Of a stretch of DNA of 25,084 nucleotides, positions 14,902 through 21,638 are shown piece after piece. Positions within the stretch are counted from its first letter, which is position 1, and every line of letters starts with the position of its first letter. A program made the translations under genes and the position numbers. The notes beneath the pieces are model-generated. The model searched no databases and had not been told where the DNA came from. It saw only the letters and a program-made list of their open reading frames with translations. The stretch comes from an uncultured Clostridia bacterium (lineage in GTDB: Bacteria; Bacillota; Clostridia; Lachnospirales; Anaerotignaceae): positions 1 through 25,084 of the forward strand of contig CAJTZO010000036.1 in assembly GCA_910583755.1 (NCBI GenBank), in the 5' to 3' direction.

Positions 14902-14927
14902 AAGCAAGTGTAATACTTGCTTTTTTT
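14902..14927 (+). terminator. distal terminator copy at repeat B
   Basis: Stem AAGCAAGT (14902-14909) and ACTTGCTT (14915-14922) with a GTAAT loop, followed by a U-tract to 14927. Compared with the proximal hairpin (14664-14684), a G-C pair has become A-T on both arms, so the stem is kept. Confidence 0.75.
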
Positions 14928-14941
14928 ATTTGACAAAGAAC

Positions 14942-14970
14942 TTTCTTTTTTGCTAAATTTAAAGTATAAT
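14942..14970 (+). promoter_or_regulatory. promoter for coaBC
   Basis: TATAAT (14965-14970) with a weak TTTCTT (14942-14947) at a 17-bp spacing, 35 bp before the start codon. A TTGACA at 14930-14935 is too far (29 bp) from this -10 to pair with it. Confidence 0.45.
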
Positions 14971-15004
14971 AAAATTCAATTTATCAATAGAAAAGGGTGT
15001 TTTT

Positions 15005-16201
15005 ATGCTAAAAGGAAAAACGGTTTTATTAGGTGTAACAGGTAGTATTGCAGCCTATAAAATGGCAAATGTTGCAAATATGCTTGTGAAAATGGGTTGT
15101 GATGTACATGTGATATTAACAGAAAATGCTACACATTTTATTACACCAATTACATTTGAAACATTAACAGGAAATAAATGTATGGTTGATACTTTTGATA
15201 GAAATTTTCAATTTCATGTGTCACATGTTTCTTTGGCAAAAAAGGCAGATGTTGTGTTGATTGCGCCAGCGTCTGCAAATGTTATTGCAAAAATGGCAAA
15301 TGGTTTAGCAGATGACATGTTGACAACTACCATACTAGCTTGTCAGTGTAAAAAAATTGTGGCACCAGCCATGAATACTAATATGTATCATAATGAAATT
15401 GTACAGGATAATCTCAAAAAATTGCAAAATTATGGTTTTGAAATCATAAACCCAGAAAGTGGAATGTTAGCTTGCAGAGATATTGGAGATGGAAAATTAC
15501 CAAAAGAAGAAGTATTAGTGGAATATATTTTAAAAGAAATTGCTTATCCTAAAGACCTTTTAAATAAGAAGGTAATTATTACCGCAGGTCCAACACAGGA
15601 AAGCATTGACCCAGTACGTTATATTACAAATCATTCTACTGGAAAAATGGGTTATGAATTGGCAAGAGCTTGTATGTTAAGGGGAGCAGAAGTTACTCTG
15701 GTAAGTGGCGTTACTTCTTTGGAAAAACCACCATTTGTTACTGTTATTGATGTCAAAAGTGCAGGTGATATGTTTGAGGCGATGAAAGAAAGATTTTTAC
15801 AAAATGATATTATTATTAAGGCGGCAGCAGTAGCAGACTATAAACCATGTATTGTTAGTGACGAAAAGATGAAGAAAAAAGAGGGAGAAATGAGCATTGC
15901 GCTAGATAGGACTGTAGACATTCTGAAATATATGGGAGAACATAGACGAGAAGGACAATTTTTATGTGGTTTTTCCATGGAAACACAAAATATGCTAGAA
16001 AATTCTCGCATTAAGTTGGACAAAAAAAATATTGATATGATTGTAGCAAATAATTTAAAAGTAAGTGGCTCTGGTTTTGGAACAGATACAAATGTTGTGA
16101 CTATGATTTCTAAAAAAGAAGAAGTGGAATTAGAATTGATGTCCAAACAAGAAGTGGCACATCATATCATTGATGAAATATTAAAATTACAGAAAATGTA
16201 G
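15005..16201 (+). CDS. coaBC: CoaBC: phosphopantothenoylcysteine decarboxylase / phosphopantothenate-cysteine ligase
   Basis: 398 residues, a bifunctional coenzyme A biosynthesis enzyme. The N-terminal CoaC flavodoxin-like domain (1-180) has LLGVTGSIAAYK, the catalytic H74 (HVSHVSLA), FMN-binding PASANVIAKMANG, PAMN (121-124) and the lid cysteine C157 (SGMLACRDIGDG). The C-terminal CoaB ligase (about 184-398) has ITAGPTQESIDPVRYITN, STGKMG and KAAAVADYKP. It couples cysteine to 4'-phosphopantothenate and decarboxylates the product to 4'-phosphopantetheine. The start has AAAAGGGTG about 6 bp upstream. It is monocistronic on the plus strand, followed by remnant repeat D and a terminator hairpin shared with the convergent peptidase gene. 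Confidence 0.95.
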   Translation: MLKGKTVLLGVTGSIAAYKMANVANMLVKMGCDVHVILTENATHFITPITFETLTGNKCMVDTFDRNFQFHVSHVSLAKKADVVLIAPASANVIAKMANGLADDMLTTTILACQCKKIVAPAMNTNMYHNEIVQDNLKKLQNYGFEIINPESGMLACRDIGDGKLPKEEVLVEYILKEIAYPKDLLNKKVIITAGPTQESIDPVRYITNHSTGKMGYELARACMLRGAEVTLVSGVTSLEKPPFVTVIDVKSAGDMFEAMKERFLQNDIIIKAAAVADYKPCIVSDEKMKKKEGEMSIALDRTVDILKYMGEHRREGQFLCGFSMETQNMLENSRIKLDKKNIDMIVANNLKVSGSGFGTDTNVVTMISKKEEVELELMSKQEVAHHIIDEILKLQKM

Positions 16202-16230
16202 TATAAGAAGGATATTAATAAAATGATACT

Positions 16231-16294
16231 TACTTGTCAAAAAAGTTTGAAAGTATGAACAGAGTCCATAAAAAGATTTTATTGACAGATTGAA
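16231..16294 (+). repeat. internally deleted copy (D) of the terminator-associated repeat
   Basis: It begins TACTTGTCAAAAAAGTTTGA, resembling the left end of copy B, and ends AAAAAGATTTTATTGACAGA followed by TTGAA, nearly identical to the right end of copy A. About 150 bp of the middle is missing. It directly abuts the terminator hairpin at 16295. A second hairpin copy on the left is not seen. Confidence 0.6.
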
Positions 16295-16329
16295 CCCTTG
16301 AGAGAAAATCTCTCAAGGGATTTTCTTTA
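16295..16329 (+). terminator. terminator after coaBC, convergent with the P1 peptidase gene
   Basis: Perfect 11-bp stem CCCTTGAGAGA (16295-16305) and TCTCTCAAGGG (16309-16319), AAA loop, followed by ATTTTCTTT on the plus strand. It lies right at the stop codon of the convergent minus-strand gene; leftward there is no U-tract. Confidence 0.75.
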
Positions 16330-17250
16330 TGCTTTTTTAACTGCTTGTATTACAGCTTGTTCGGTGACACGTGCAGCAAGTGTACCAATCAAATCTACAA
16401 TCGGTCTAGGATGCTGTATTTCGCCAGTAGACAAACAAAAAAGAGTGTCTCCGTCTAATTGTGTATGAACTGGACGAATGGCTCTTGCAAGTCCATCATG
16501 TGCCATTCCAGCTACTTTTTTTGCTTCTGCTTTTGTAAGTGCTACATTCGTGGCAATAATGCCTATGGTTGTATTTTGTCCATGAAAGGTAGGGGTAGAT
16601 GCCATTTGCAGCATTGTTTTTTCGGTATCAATAAAAGCTGTTTTTTCTTTATTTGTGGTACCTGCAATAATTTTACCATTTTCAAGCACATCTCCAAAAG
16701 CATTCACTGCAATTAGTGCAGCTACAGTAATCCCATTTTCAAGTGTTTCTGCATAACTACCAATACCACTTTTGGTATAACATTCCATGTTATATAATTT
16801 ACCAACTGTTGCACCACAGCCTGCTCCAACACTTCCCTCCTTTAAGATTTCATGGCTTGCATTTTCACAGGCAGTATAACCCATTTTTTTATCAGGGCGA
16901 CATTGTGCATCTCCATAGGCTAGGTCAAAGAGCACTGCTTGTGGTACAATTGGTACAACCGTACAACCAACGTCAAATCCAATTCCTTTTTTCTCTAAAT
17001 ATTCCATAACACCATTTGCAGCTTCTAGTCCAAAAGCAGAACCACCAGAAAGGACAACAGCATTTACTTTTTCCATAGCATTCACTGGGTCAAGTAAATC
17101 GGTTTCTCTTGTGCCAGGTGCAGCACCTCTAACATCAACACCACAAACAGCACCATCTGGAACAATAACAACAGTTACACCCGTTTTTCCTTTCCTATCC
17201 TCACATTGTCCTACAGAAATACCTTTAATATCTAATATATTGTTTTTCAT
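16327..17250 (-). CDS. P1/S58-family peptidase (DmpA/BapA-like, self-processing)
   Basis: 307 residues. It resembles the P1 family (MEROPS S58; DmpA and beta-aminopeptidase BapA), Ntn-like hydrolases that cleave themselves to expose an N-terminal nucleophile. Conserved family motifs: VDVRGAAPGTRETDLLDP (38-55), VLSGGSAFGLEAANGVM (66-82), VGAGCGATVGK (141-151) and the proposed cleavage region QNTTIGIIATN (225-235). Thr rather than Ser is the likely nucleophile there (T227 or T228). The C-terminal MAHDGLARAIRPVHT also fits. Members act on short peptides or N-terminal residues; the true substrate here is unknown. No signal peptide is seen. The start has AGGAGG (complement of 17259-17264) 8 bp upstream. 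It is a single gene, convergent with coaBC and divergent from murA. Confidence 0.88.
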   Translation of the reverse strand: MKNNILDIKGISVGQCEDRKGKTGVTVVIVPDGAVCGVDVRGAAPGTRETDLLDPVNAMEKVNAVVLSGGSAFGLEAANGVMEYLEKKGIGFDVGCTVVPIVPQAVLFDLAYGDAQCRPDKKMGYTACENASHEILKEGSVGAGCGATVGKLYNMECYTKSGIGSYAETLENGITVAALIAVNAFGDVLENGKIIAGTTNKEKTAFIDTEKTMLQMASTPTFHGQNTTIGIIATNVALTKAEAKKVAGMAHDGLARAIRPVHTQLDGDTLFCLSTGEIQHPRPIVDLIGTLAARVTEQAVIQAVKKA

Positions 17251-17269
17251 AATGAAATCCTCCTTTTTT

Positions 17270-17316
17270 CTTCCTTTCTTAAAAGAAAGGAAAGTTTGAG
17301 AGCAAAGTCTTTAAAA
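17270..17316 (-). repeat. degenerate repeat-family hairpin in the leader of the P1 peptidase gene
   Basis: On the minus strand: AAAGACTTTGCTCTCAAACT followed by TTCCTTTCTT (complement 17283-17292) and AAGAAAGGAA (17271-17280), a perfect 10-bp stem. This parallels the left part of the repeats (CCTTGAG...CAAACT then TTCTTTCTTGAAAGAA). It sits a few bases 5' of the ribosome binding site and so could affect translation. Confidence 0.4.
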
Positions 17317-17326
17317 TTCTATTTTT

Positions 17327-17355
17327 ATAGTATCAAAAGATTAGCACAAGTACAA
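17327..17355 (-). promoter_or_regulatory. promoter for the P1 peptidase gene
   Basis: On the minus strand: TTGTAC (complement of 17350-17355), a 17-bp spacer, then TACTAT (complement of 17327-17332), preceded by TGA as an extended -10. It lies about 77 bp upstream of the start codon. Confidence 0.5.
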
Positions 17356-17440
17356 CAGATTTTTATTTTTATGGAATGGAACGCTTTTTTTACTTTTGCA
17401 TACTATGAAATATGATTTGATATGTTTGGGAGGGGCATAC

Positions 17441-18688
17441 ATGGGCAGATACAGAATAAAAGGTGGGTATCCTCTAAAGGGAACAATCACAGTCAGAGGT
17501 AGTAAAAATGGGATATTACCTATTTTAGCAGGTGTGATGTTGACAGAAGGAGAAACGGTATTACATCATTGTCCTTTGATTGCAGATGTACACTTAACAT
17601 TGGAAGTGTTGCAACAATTAGGTTGTAAAGTAAAAAGAGAAGAACGAAGCATTATAATCAATACAAAAGACTGTAAAAATGCAGACATCAATGAGACTGT
17701 ACAAAAAATGCGTTCTTCTATTTTATTTATGGGAGCGTTGTTGGGAAGATTTCAGCAGGCAAAAATTGGTTATCCGGGTGGCTGTGAAATTGGTATGCGT
17801 CCCATTGATTTACATTTAAAAGCATTTCGTAATATGGGTGTTATAATAGAAGAAGAAAAAGGGCTTTTGTGCTGTGAGGGTGGAAAATGTATAGGGAAAA
17901 AAATTAATTTAGATTTTCCAAGTGTGGGTGCAACAGAAAATTGTATGCTTTTGGCGGTAAAAGCAAAAGGAGTTACAAAAATCTATAATGCTGCTTGTGA
18001 GCCTGAAATTGTAGAACTGCAAACTTTTTTAAATCAATGTGGTGCTAAAATAAGGGGAGCAGGAACAGATTGTATTATAATAGAAGGTGTGAAAGCATTA
18101 TATGGTACAGAATATACAGTTTCATCAGATAGAATTGAAGCAGGAACATTTTTATGTGGTGCAGCAATTACAAAAGGAGAATTAGAATTAAAAAATATTT
18201 GCCCGGATACCATAAGACAAGTTTTATTACGACTTGGAGAAGCAGGTTGTTTGATAAAGGAACAAAAAAATAGTATTTATATTAAGGCACCACAAAAAAT
18301 AAAACCTGTTTCCAGAATACACACAGGTCCTTACCCAGATTTTCCAACAGATATGCAGCCACAATTTATGTCAATATTGACATTAGCAGAAGGAACAAGT
18401 ATTATTAGTGAGACAGTATTTGAAGCAAGATTTAAACATATTAGTGAATTATGCCGTATGGGAGCAGATATTACAGTGGAAGGTCAAACAGCAGTGATAA
18501 AGGGGGTAAAAAGTCTAAAAGGGGCTTATGTCTCTGGAAAAGATTTAAGATGTGGTGCTGCATTGATTTTAGCAGGATTGGCAGCAGAAGGGGAAACAGT
18601 GGTAGAAAATGCTTGCTATGTTCAAAGAGGATACGAACAAATAGAAAAAGCCTTAACCTCCTTGGGAGCAAATATTTCTTTAGAATAG
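17441..18688 (+). CDS. murA: UDP-N-acetylglucosamine 1-carboxyvinyltransferase
   Basis: 415 residues, full length for MurA, which transfers enolpyruvate from PEP to UDP-GlcNAc in the first committed step of peptidoglycan synthesis. Key residues are visible: K22 (GSKNG), R91 (RSSILFMGALLGRF), the PEP- and fosfomycin-binding C115 (YPGGCEIGMRP), D304 (PDFPTDMQPQ) and R396 (QRGYE). The usual HxDRGY motif reads YVQRGY, so the conserved His is Tyr. ATG 17441 is chosen because GGGAGGGG lies 7 bp upstream; an in-frame TTG at 17396 lacks such a site. The gene heads a murA - divIB - ftsZ cluster common in Clostridia. A TATGAT at 17411-17416 may be its -10, but the -35 is weak. This could be one of two MurA paralogues in the genome. 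Confidence 0.93.
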   Translation: MGRYRIKGGYPLKGTITVRGSKNGILPILAGVMLTEGETVLHHCPLIADVHLTLEVLQQLGCKVKREERSIIINTKDCKNADINETVQKMRSSILFMGALLGRFQQAKIGYPGGCEIGMRPIDLHLKAFRNMGVIIEEEKGLLCCEGGKCIGKKINLDFPSVGATENCMLLAVKAKGVTKIYNAACEPEIVELQTFLNQCGAKIRGAGTDCIIIEGVKALYGTEYTVSSDRIEAGTFLCGAAITKGELELKNICPDTIRQVLLRLGEAGCLIKEQKNSIYIKAPQKIKPVSRIHTGPYPDFPTDMQPQFMSILTLAEGTSIISETVFEARFKHISELCRMGADITVEGQTAVIKGVKSLKGAYVSGKDLRCGAALILAGLAAEGETVVENACYVQRGYEQIEKALTSLGANISLE

Positions 18689-18694
18689 TTTACT

Positions 18695-18826
18695 TCCTTT
18701 TTTATAAAGAAAGCCTTGTTTAGCAGAATAAAAATAAAGTTTGTAAAAAAACGGTGCTAAAAAGTAATCAAAAAAACTTTAAAGAGGAAAAGAGAAAACA
18801 AAGTTTTCTCAAAGCCTTAAGCTTTT
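18695..18826 (+). repeat. degenerate repeat-family sequence upstream of divIB/ftsQ
   Basis: It contains CTTCCTTTTTTATAAAGAAAG, later ATCAAAAAAACTTTAAAGAGG and a perfect 8-bp hairpin GAGAAAAC-AAA-GTTTTCTC (18792-18810). These parallel the middle of copies A and C (TCTTTCTTGAAAGA, ATCAAAGAACTTTAAGG, GAAAC...GTTTC), with about 50 extra bases between. It fills the murA-ftsQ gap and is probably transcribed with the operon. Confidence 0.35.
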
Positions 18827-18832
18827 AATTGT

Positions 18833-19663
18833 TTGAAGGTGAGAAAAATAAAAAATAATAATAGAAATAGCAGAAATCATAAAAATAATAGTAAAGGAAA
18901 TATTAGAAATCATAATACAAGAAAAAAAGTACGAAAAAAAAGAAAAGTGACAAAAACTTTTTCTATGAAATTTATTTTGATTTTATTAGTAGCTTGTTTA
19001 GGAGGTGCAGGAATTATTTTTTCTCCTATTTTTTCTGTGCATACCCTAGACATAACAGAAATGGAGCAATATTCAGAAGAAGAAATTTGTGAAATAATAG
19101 GTTTGAAAATGGGTGCCAATGTCTTCCTATATGATAAAAAAAAGGCAACAGAACAATTAAATCAAAATCATTATATTGAGTCTGCAAAAATAGAAGTTTC
19201 ACTTCCAAGTACCATTTCCATTGAAATCAATGAGAGAAAAGTAAGGGGATATGTCCCTTATGCAGGCTCATACCTTTACATAGATGAGTATGGCAGAGTA
19301 TTAGATATTCAAAATGAAACAAAAAGAGTATTACCTGTTGTACATGGTTTAAAATTTGACCAGTTCCAGTTAGGAGAATTGTTAGATGTCAAAAATAAGG
19401 AATCTTTTGATGTGGTTGTGTTGGTTTCTCAGTTAATTGTAAAATATGAACTGTTAAGCAACATTATGGAAATTGATGTAGATGACCCAGAAAATATTAC
19501 GGCAAATATTAATCAAGTGGAAATACAATTTGGTAGTGTTGAAAATTGTGAGCAAAAAATGGCATATCTTGCCCAAATATTAAGTACCATACCAGAAAAG
19601 GATAGAGGAATACTTGACTTAAGTGATATGAATAAACCCATTGTCTTTCGTTATCTTTCATGA
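18833..19663 (+). CDS. ftsQ: cell-division protein DivIB/FtsQ
   Basis: About 276 residues. A long, very basic and Asn-rich cytoplasmic tail (about 1-44) is followed by one transmembrane helix (about 46-66, KFILILLVACLGGAGIIFSP) and a POTRA-type domain (about 68-140: VHTLDITEMEQYSEEEICEI, GANVFLYDKKKATEQL, IESAKIEVSLPSTISIEINE). The beta domain follows (GSYLYIDEYGRVLDIQ). This is the layout of DivIB/FtsQ, the divisome protein linking FtsL/FtsB-type partners to septal wall synthesis; position before ftsZ agrees. The start is uncertain. There is no ATG before residue 45, which would remove the basic tail and lacks a ribosome binding site. TTG 18833 and GTG 18839 are candidates, but neither has a good site in front. 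I report the longest form. Confidence 0.85.
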   Translation: MKVRKIKNNNRNSRNHKNNSKGNIRNHNTRKKVRKKRKVTKTFSMKFILILLVACLGGAGIIFSPIFSVHTLDITEMEQYSEEEICEIIGLKMGANVFLYDKKKATEQLNQNHYIESAKIEVSLPSTISIEINERKVRGYVPYAGSYLYIDEYGRVLDIQNETKRVLPVVHGLKFDQFQLGELLDVKNKESFDVVVLVSQLIVKYELLSNIMEIDVDDPENITANINQVEIQFGSVENCEQKMAYLAQILSTIPEKDRGILDLSDMNKPIVFRYLS

Positions 19664-19756
19664 TATATTTCTATCATAGAAAGAGTAGAAACCTTCTTAT
19701 GATAAAAATGTTAAAAAAAAATTAATAAAAAAATTTACAATATTACTAATTTTGTA

Positions 19757-19785
19757 TTGAATCAGAGCAAAAAAAGAGATAAGAT
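19757..19785 (+). promoter_or_regulatory. candidate distal promoter for ftsZ
   Basis: TTGAAT (19757-19762), a 17-bp spacer, then TAAGAT (19780-19785), in the 328-bp ftsQ-ftsZ gap. A second -10-like TATAAT (19942-19947) lies closer to ftsZ but with a poor -35. The gap also holds a small TTTCTA-TCA-TAGAAA hairpin (19668-19682) and two similar TGATA(AT)n TTA tracts near 19831 and 19859, but no gene. Confidence 0.4.
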
Positions 19786-19991
19786 AATAGTAAGAACATA
19801 TTAAAATGGATTTTTTAGAGCAACATATATTGATATATATTACATCTATTACTTTTTCTGATAATATATATTAAAGCAAAAATATATGAAAAAAGAACAC
19901 AAAATACAAAATTAGGTATGGTGTTATCTGCTTTTTTCATGTATAATATATACTACTCTATGTAATTCTGAAACTCTAGGAGGGGATTTTT

Positions 19992-21185
19992 TTGCTCGAA
20001 TTTGATATTCCACGGAGCAGTAACATGGCACAAATCAAAGTGGTTGGTGTCGGTGGCGGCGGCAATAATGCAGTAGACCGTATGATTGAAGACGGTTTGG
20101 ATGGCGTTGAATTTATTTCTGTGAATACAGATAGTCAACAGTTGGTAGACTCAAAATCACCTGTTAAAATACAAATTGGCGAAAAATTGACAAAAGGTCT
20201 TGGTGCAGGAGGAAATCCTGATATTGGAGAACGTTCTGCAGAAGAAACACAAGAAGAAGTAACACAGGCTTTAAAAGGTGCAGACATGGTGTTTATTACT
20301 GCAGGTATGGGTGGTGGCACTGGAACAGGTGCAGCACCAAAAATCGCTTCTATTTCAAAAGAAATGGGTATTTTAACAGTAGGTGTAGTAACAAAACCTT
20401 TTAAGTTTGAAGGCAAAAAAAGAATGGCAAATGCAGAACGAGGCATTATGGAATTGAAAAAAAATGTGGACACCCTTGTTATTATTCCAAATCAACGTCT
20501 TATGGGCATTATAGACAAAAAAACAACATTGACAGAAGCCTTTAAAAAGGTAGACGAAGTATTAAGACAAGGGGTACAGGGAATTGCAGATTTGATTTCA
20601 AAGCCAGGTGTTATCAATCTGGACTTTGCAGATGTACGTACGATTATGGCAGACCAAGGAATTGCTCATATGGGAATTGGACAAGCATCTGGCGAAAATA
20701 AAGCAGAAGTTGCAGCAAAAGCGGCAATTCAGAGTCCACTTTTGGAAACAACCATAGAAGGTGCGAAAAGTGTACTTATCAATTTTAGTGGTGATAGTGA
20801 TTTAGGTCTTTTGGAAACAGAAGAAGCAGCGGAATTGATTAGAGAGTCTCTTGACCCTGAAGCAGAAATTATTTTTGGTACAACCATTAATGAGGATTTA
20901 ACAGACCAAGTTGTTGTAACTGTTATTGCAACAGGATTAGAAGACGAAGAAGAAGTTGTACAACAACCACAACCAGCACAGCAACAGCAACAAACTCAGT
21001 CAGCGAACTTATTTAATAGACGTATGCAGTCACAACAAAGAATGACACCACAGCCTGTACAACAACCAGTGCAGCAGCCACAACAACAGCCGATAAGAGA
21101 AGGAAAGCCTAAAGGTTTTGATAATTTGGATGAGTTTGAATCTGAAATTAAAATACCGGACTTTTTAACAAGAAAAAGATTTTAA
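19992..21185 (+). CDS. ftsZ: cell-division GTPase FtsZ
   Basis: 397 residues. The tubulin-like GTPase that forms the division ring. Signatures: VVGVGGGGNNAVDRMI near the N-terminus, the tubulin signature GMGGGTGTGAAPKIA, and the T7 loop NLDFADVRTIM. The core ends near residue 320, followed by a Gln-rich linker (QQPQPAQQQQQTQ) and the conserved C-terminal peptide EIKIPDFLTRKRF that binds partners such as FtsA or SepF. The start is TTG at 19992, six bases after a strong AGGAGGGG (19978-19985), giving the MLEFD opening common to clostridial FtsZ. The ATG at 20025 would cut off this segment and has only a weak site. A hairpin terminator follows. Confidence 0.97.
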   Translation: MLEFDIPRSSNMAQIKVVGVGGGGNNAVDRMIEDGLDGVEFISVNTDSQQLVDSKSPVKIQIGEKLTKGLGAGGNPDIGERSAEETQEEVTQALKGADMVFITAGMGGGTGTGAAPKIASISKEMGILTVGVVTKPFKFEGKKRMANAERGIMELKKNVDTLVIIPNQRLMGIIDKKTTLTEAFKKVDEVLRQGVQGIADLISKPGVINLDFADVRTIMADQGIAHMGIGQASGENKAEVAAKAAIQSPLLETTIEGAKSVLINFSGDSDLGLLETEEAAELIRESLDPEAEIIFGTTINEDLTDQVVVTVIATGLEDEEEVVQQPQPAQQQQQTQSANLFNRRMQSQQRMTPQPVQQPVQQPQQQPIREGKPKGFDNLDEFESEIKIPDFLTRKRF

Positions 21186-21189
21186 TAAT

Positions 21190-21226
21190 AAAAAAAGGAA
21201 AAGCTTAATCAGCGATTCCTTTTTTT
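21190..21226 (+). terminator. intrinsic terminator of ftsZ
   Basis: AAAAAAAGGAA (21190-21200) pairs with TTCCTTTTTTT (21216-21226), with GCT-TAATC-AGC able to pair inside the loop; the U-run is part of the stem end. No repeat is inserted here. Confidence 0.7.
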
Positions 21227-21296
21227 ATTGTTTTGGTCTACATTTGAATACGATTTATTTTCTGAAACTTTATACCAACTTTTTTGGGAAATTGAC

Positions 21297-21320
21297 TCTA
21301 TCTTTATTTAAAAAGATAGA
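21297..21320. repeat. hairpin in the ftsZ-DUF262 gap
   Basis: TCTATCTTT (21297-21305) and AAAGATAGA (21312-21320), a perfect 9-bp stem without a clear U-tract on either strand. The 453-bp gap 21186-21638 otherwise holds the ftsZ terminator and the open frame at 21409-21612. Confidence 0.45.
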
Positions 21321-21408
21321 CTTCTAATAAATCATGATAAGAATAGTGAATCTTAAGCTTGTAGTTTAATATTTTAAATATCTTATAAAAAGTCCTCTAA
21401 TAATTTTG

Positions 21409-21612
21409 TTATAATACTATATAACCCCTACAGATAGATACCTCTTTTAAAATATATGAAATAATATCAACTTTATTTTCTTTTACTATCATGCAAATTT
21501 TATAAAAGTCCTTTTTTCCTATAGAATAATATTTACTATTTAAATTTTTTTCCAATAACTGATTTGTAGCCTTGAAATCAGAAAAGGATACCTTCTTTCT
21601 TATCTTTGATTT
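21409..21612 (-). pseudogene. possible remnant of a small gene downstream of the DUF262 gene
   Basis: A 67-codon open frame on the minus strand without a convincing start codon or ribosome binding site. Its translation is protein-like: VSFSDFKATNQLLEKNLNSK, then YYSIGKKDFYKICMIVKE and ending in SICRGYIVL. The only ATG is internal and poor. It could be the 3' end of a gene whose start was lost, or chance in AT-rich DNA. I do not recognise the sequence. Confidence 0.25.
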
Positions 21613-21638
21613 TTATATAAAAATAGGATACCTCAGGC

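Noticed and set aside
14930..14935. TTGACA as the -35 of coaBC
   Set aside because: It is 29 bp from the TATAAT, too far for sigma-A recognition.
17396..17440. Upstream TTG start for MurA
   Set aside because: ATG 17441 has GGGAGGGG upstream and gives the standard MurA N-terminus with K22 and C115 at the expected numbers.
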